A stretch of 21,384 nt of DNA, from contig JAVBPG010000059.1 in NCBI GenBank assembly GCA_031549685.1, positions 1-21,384 of the forward strand, written 5' to 3'. The notes below the pieces were generated by a model. That model was not told where the DNA came from. It did no database searches and worked only from the letters and a program-made list of their open reading frames with translations. The stretch is from JAITMY01 sp031549685. GTDB lineage: Bacteria; Bacteroidota; Bacteroidia; Bacteroidales; UBA932. Of the stretch, positions 20,846-21,384 are shown piece by piece. Numbering within the stretch: position 1 is the stretch's first letter; each line of letters opens with the position of its first letter. A program made the position numbers and the translations under genes.

Positions 20846-21219
20846 TATTCTTTTGCTTGACCAAAAAGAATCAAAAAATCAAGACCGAATAATGCTTCCA
20901 CCCGCCGCGTGCAAAATCTATTTCGCGCCATTACGGCTGGTGCTCATAATTTTGCTACGCTCTTTCCAGCGCCGGCCCGCTATTCGGTCAGGCCTACGCA
21001 CGCTTACACACAAGTCCAAGAGAGCGCTTATGTGTTGGCCATACTTGCGCTAACAACGCAATGGCGCGCTGTCCGGAACGGCGACGATCCGGAGTAGGAA
21101 AGAGCCGTAGAAAAATGGCGACGAGCGGACGTTACCGGTCGAGCCTGATTTTTCACGGCGGCGGGTGGAAGATTCGCCGTTCTTGATTTTTTGGCTCTTT
21201 TTTATCAAGAAAAAAGAGT
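20846..21219. repeat. Long imperfect palindrome, MITE-like element (about 370 bp)
   Basis: The arms pair over most of their length: CTTGACCAAAAAGAATC and onward at 20856-20884 matches the reverse complement of 21181-21209. CTTCCACCCGCCGCGTG near 20895-20911 matches the reverse complement of CACGGCGGCGGGTGGAAG near 21154-21171. An inner pair shares CTACG-CTCTTTCC (20957-20970) with its complement GGAAAGAGCCGTAG (21098-21111). No transposase or other gene is present; short ORFs inside have no coding character. It resembles a miniature inverted-repeat element or a large structured non-coding repeat. Confidence 0.75.
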
Positions 21220-21255
21220 GAAGTAAAGCCGACAAATTTACCCATTATATAAAGT

Positions 21256-21384
21256 CTAATAAATATTTTCAATAATTTTACAAACCGCTTTGATTTGTTC
21301 CTTTGGGGTATAACGTACCCAATCGTTAAAATCTTCTACTCTTTTATCCATAGAGCAAACCCACCTGTTGTGCGTTATCTTTTT
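21256..21384 (-). CDS. Partial gene, C-terminal 42 residues, unknown function
   Basis: An open frame runs in from the right window edge and ends at TAG 21258-21256. The visible end contains MDKRVEDFNDWVRYTPKEQI and finishes in a hydrophobic-basic helix-like KAVCKIIENIY. There is an internal ATG that could instead make it a 31-residue small protein. I do not recognise the family. Its stop codon lies in a sequence that recurs, inverted, at 124-140. Confidence 0.4.
   Translation of the reverse strand, partial: KKITHNRWVCSMDKRVEDFNDWVRYTPKEQIKAVCKIIENIY

Noticed and set aside
20853..21235. Short ORFs inside the 20846-21219 palindrome
   Set aside because: They lie in the arms of an inverted repeat on both strands and have no coding character.
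1..21384. CRISPR array, tRNA or rRNA genes
   Set aside because: No regularly spaced direct repeats, tRNA cloverleaf or rRNA sequence was seen; the repeats present are inverted and dispersed.

Overview
The window reads as a chromosomal segment of a Bacteroidota bacterium, most likely a Bacteroidales-like lineage with moderately GC-rich genes. Several genes are preceded by the phylum's characteristic -7 box TAnnTTTG (for example 90-97 on the minus strand, 272-279, 15014-15021, 18475-18482). Most genes lack a Shine-Dalgarno sequence, dapB lies close to a long signal peptidase I gene, and there are a lipoprotein with an acidic stretch after its lipid-anchor cysteine, a membrane-anchored AraC regulator and a serine-type sulfatase. 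The genus cannot be fixed from the sequence alone.

Layout. 1-1570: the first codons of an unknown minus-strand gene, then a class I aminotransferase (aspartate type) and its terminator. 1628-3358: a nested palindromic repeat, then the translation operon infC-rpmI-rplT (IF3, L35, L20) and its terminator. IF3 appears to start at an ATA codon behind a strong Shine-Dalgarno, the family's known route to autoregulation. 3481-8766: a one-carbon cluster of cobalamin-dependent methionine synthase (metH), methylenetetrahydrofolate reductase (metF) and a short-chain dehydrogenase, closely spaced. 8975-11477: a membrane AraC-family regulator, a possible small RNA, and a lipoprotein with Big2-like and Fibrobacter-paralogous domains. 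11756-14959: dapB and lepB separated by an AT-rich lipoprotein gene. 15047-16352: an outer-membrane beta-barrel protein and terminator.

16385-18480 is the accessory part. It holds a complete IS4-family insertion sequence with 19-bp perfect inverted ends and a 9-bp target duplication, an AT-rich orphan gene resembling colicin DNase immunity proteins, and a lone 24-bp copy of the IS end. Both IS-end sites lie inside palindromic sequence with similar right flanks, suggesting that the element targets a hairpin-forming repeat. 18504-20604 has a secreted serine-type sulfatase convergent with a DUF502-like membrane protein. 20605-21255 is non-coding and built from two long palindromic repeat elements; the 3' end of an unknown minus-strand gene closes the window.

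Functionally, metH and metF act in consecutive steps of methionine and folate metabolism, dapB serves lysine and peptidoglycan precursor synthesis, and lepB serves protein export. The most interesting leads are the ATA start of infC, the orphan immunity gene beside the IS, the hairpin-targeting behaviour of the IS, a repeat family seen twice with the same architecture, and a promoter-to-terminator interval without an ORF downstream of the AraC gene. I found no tRNA, rRNA or CRISPR array.
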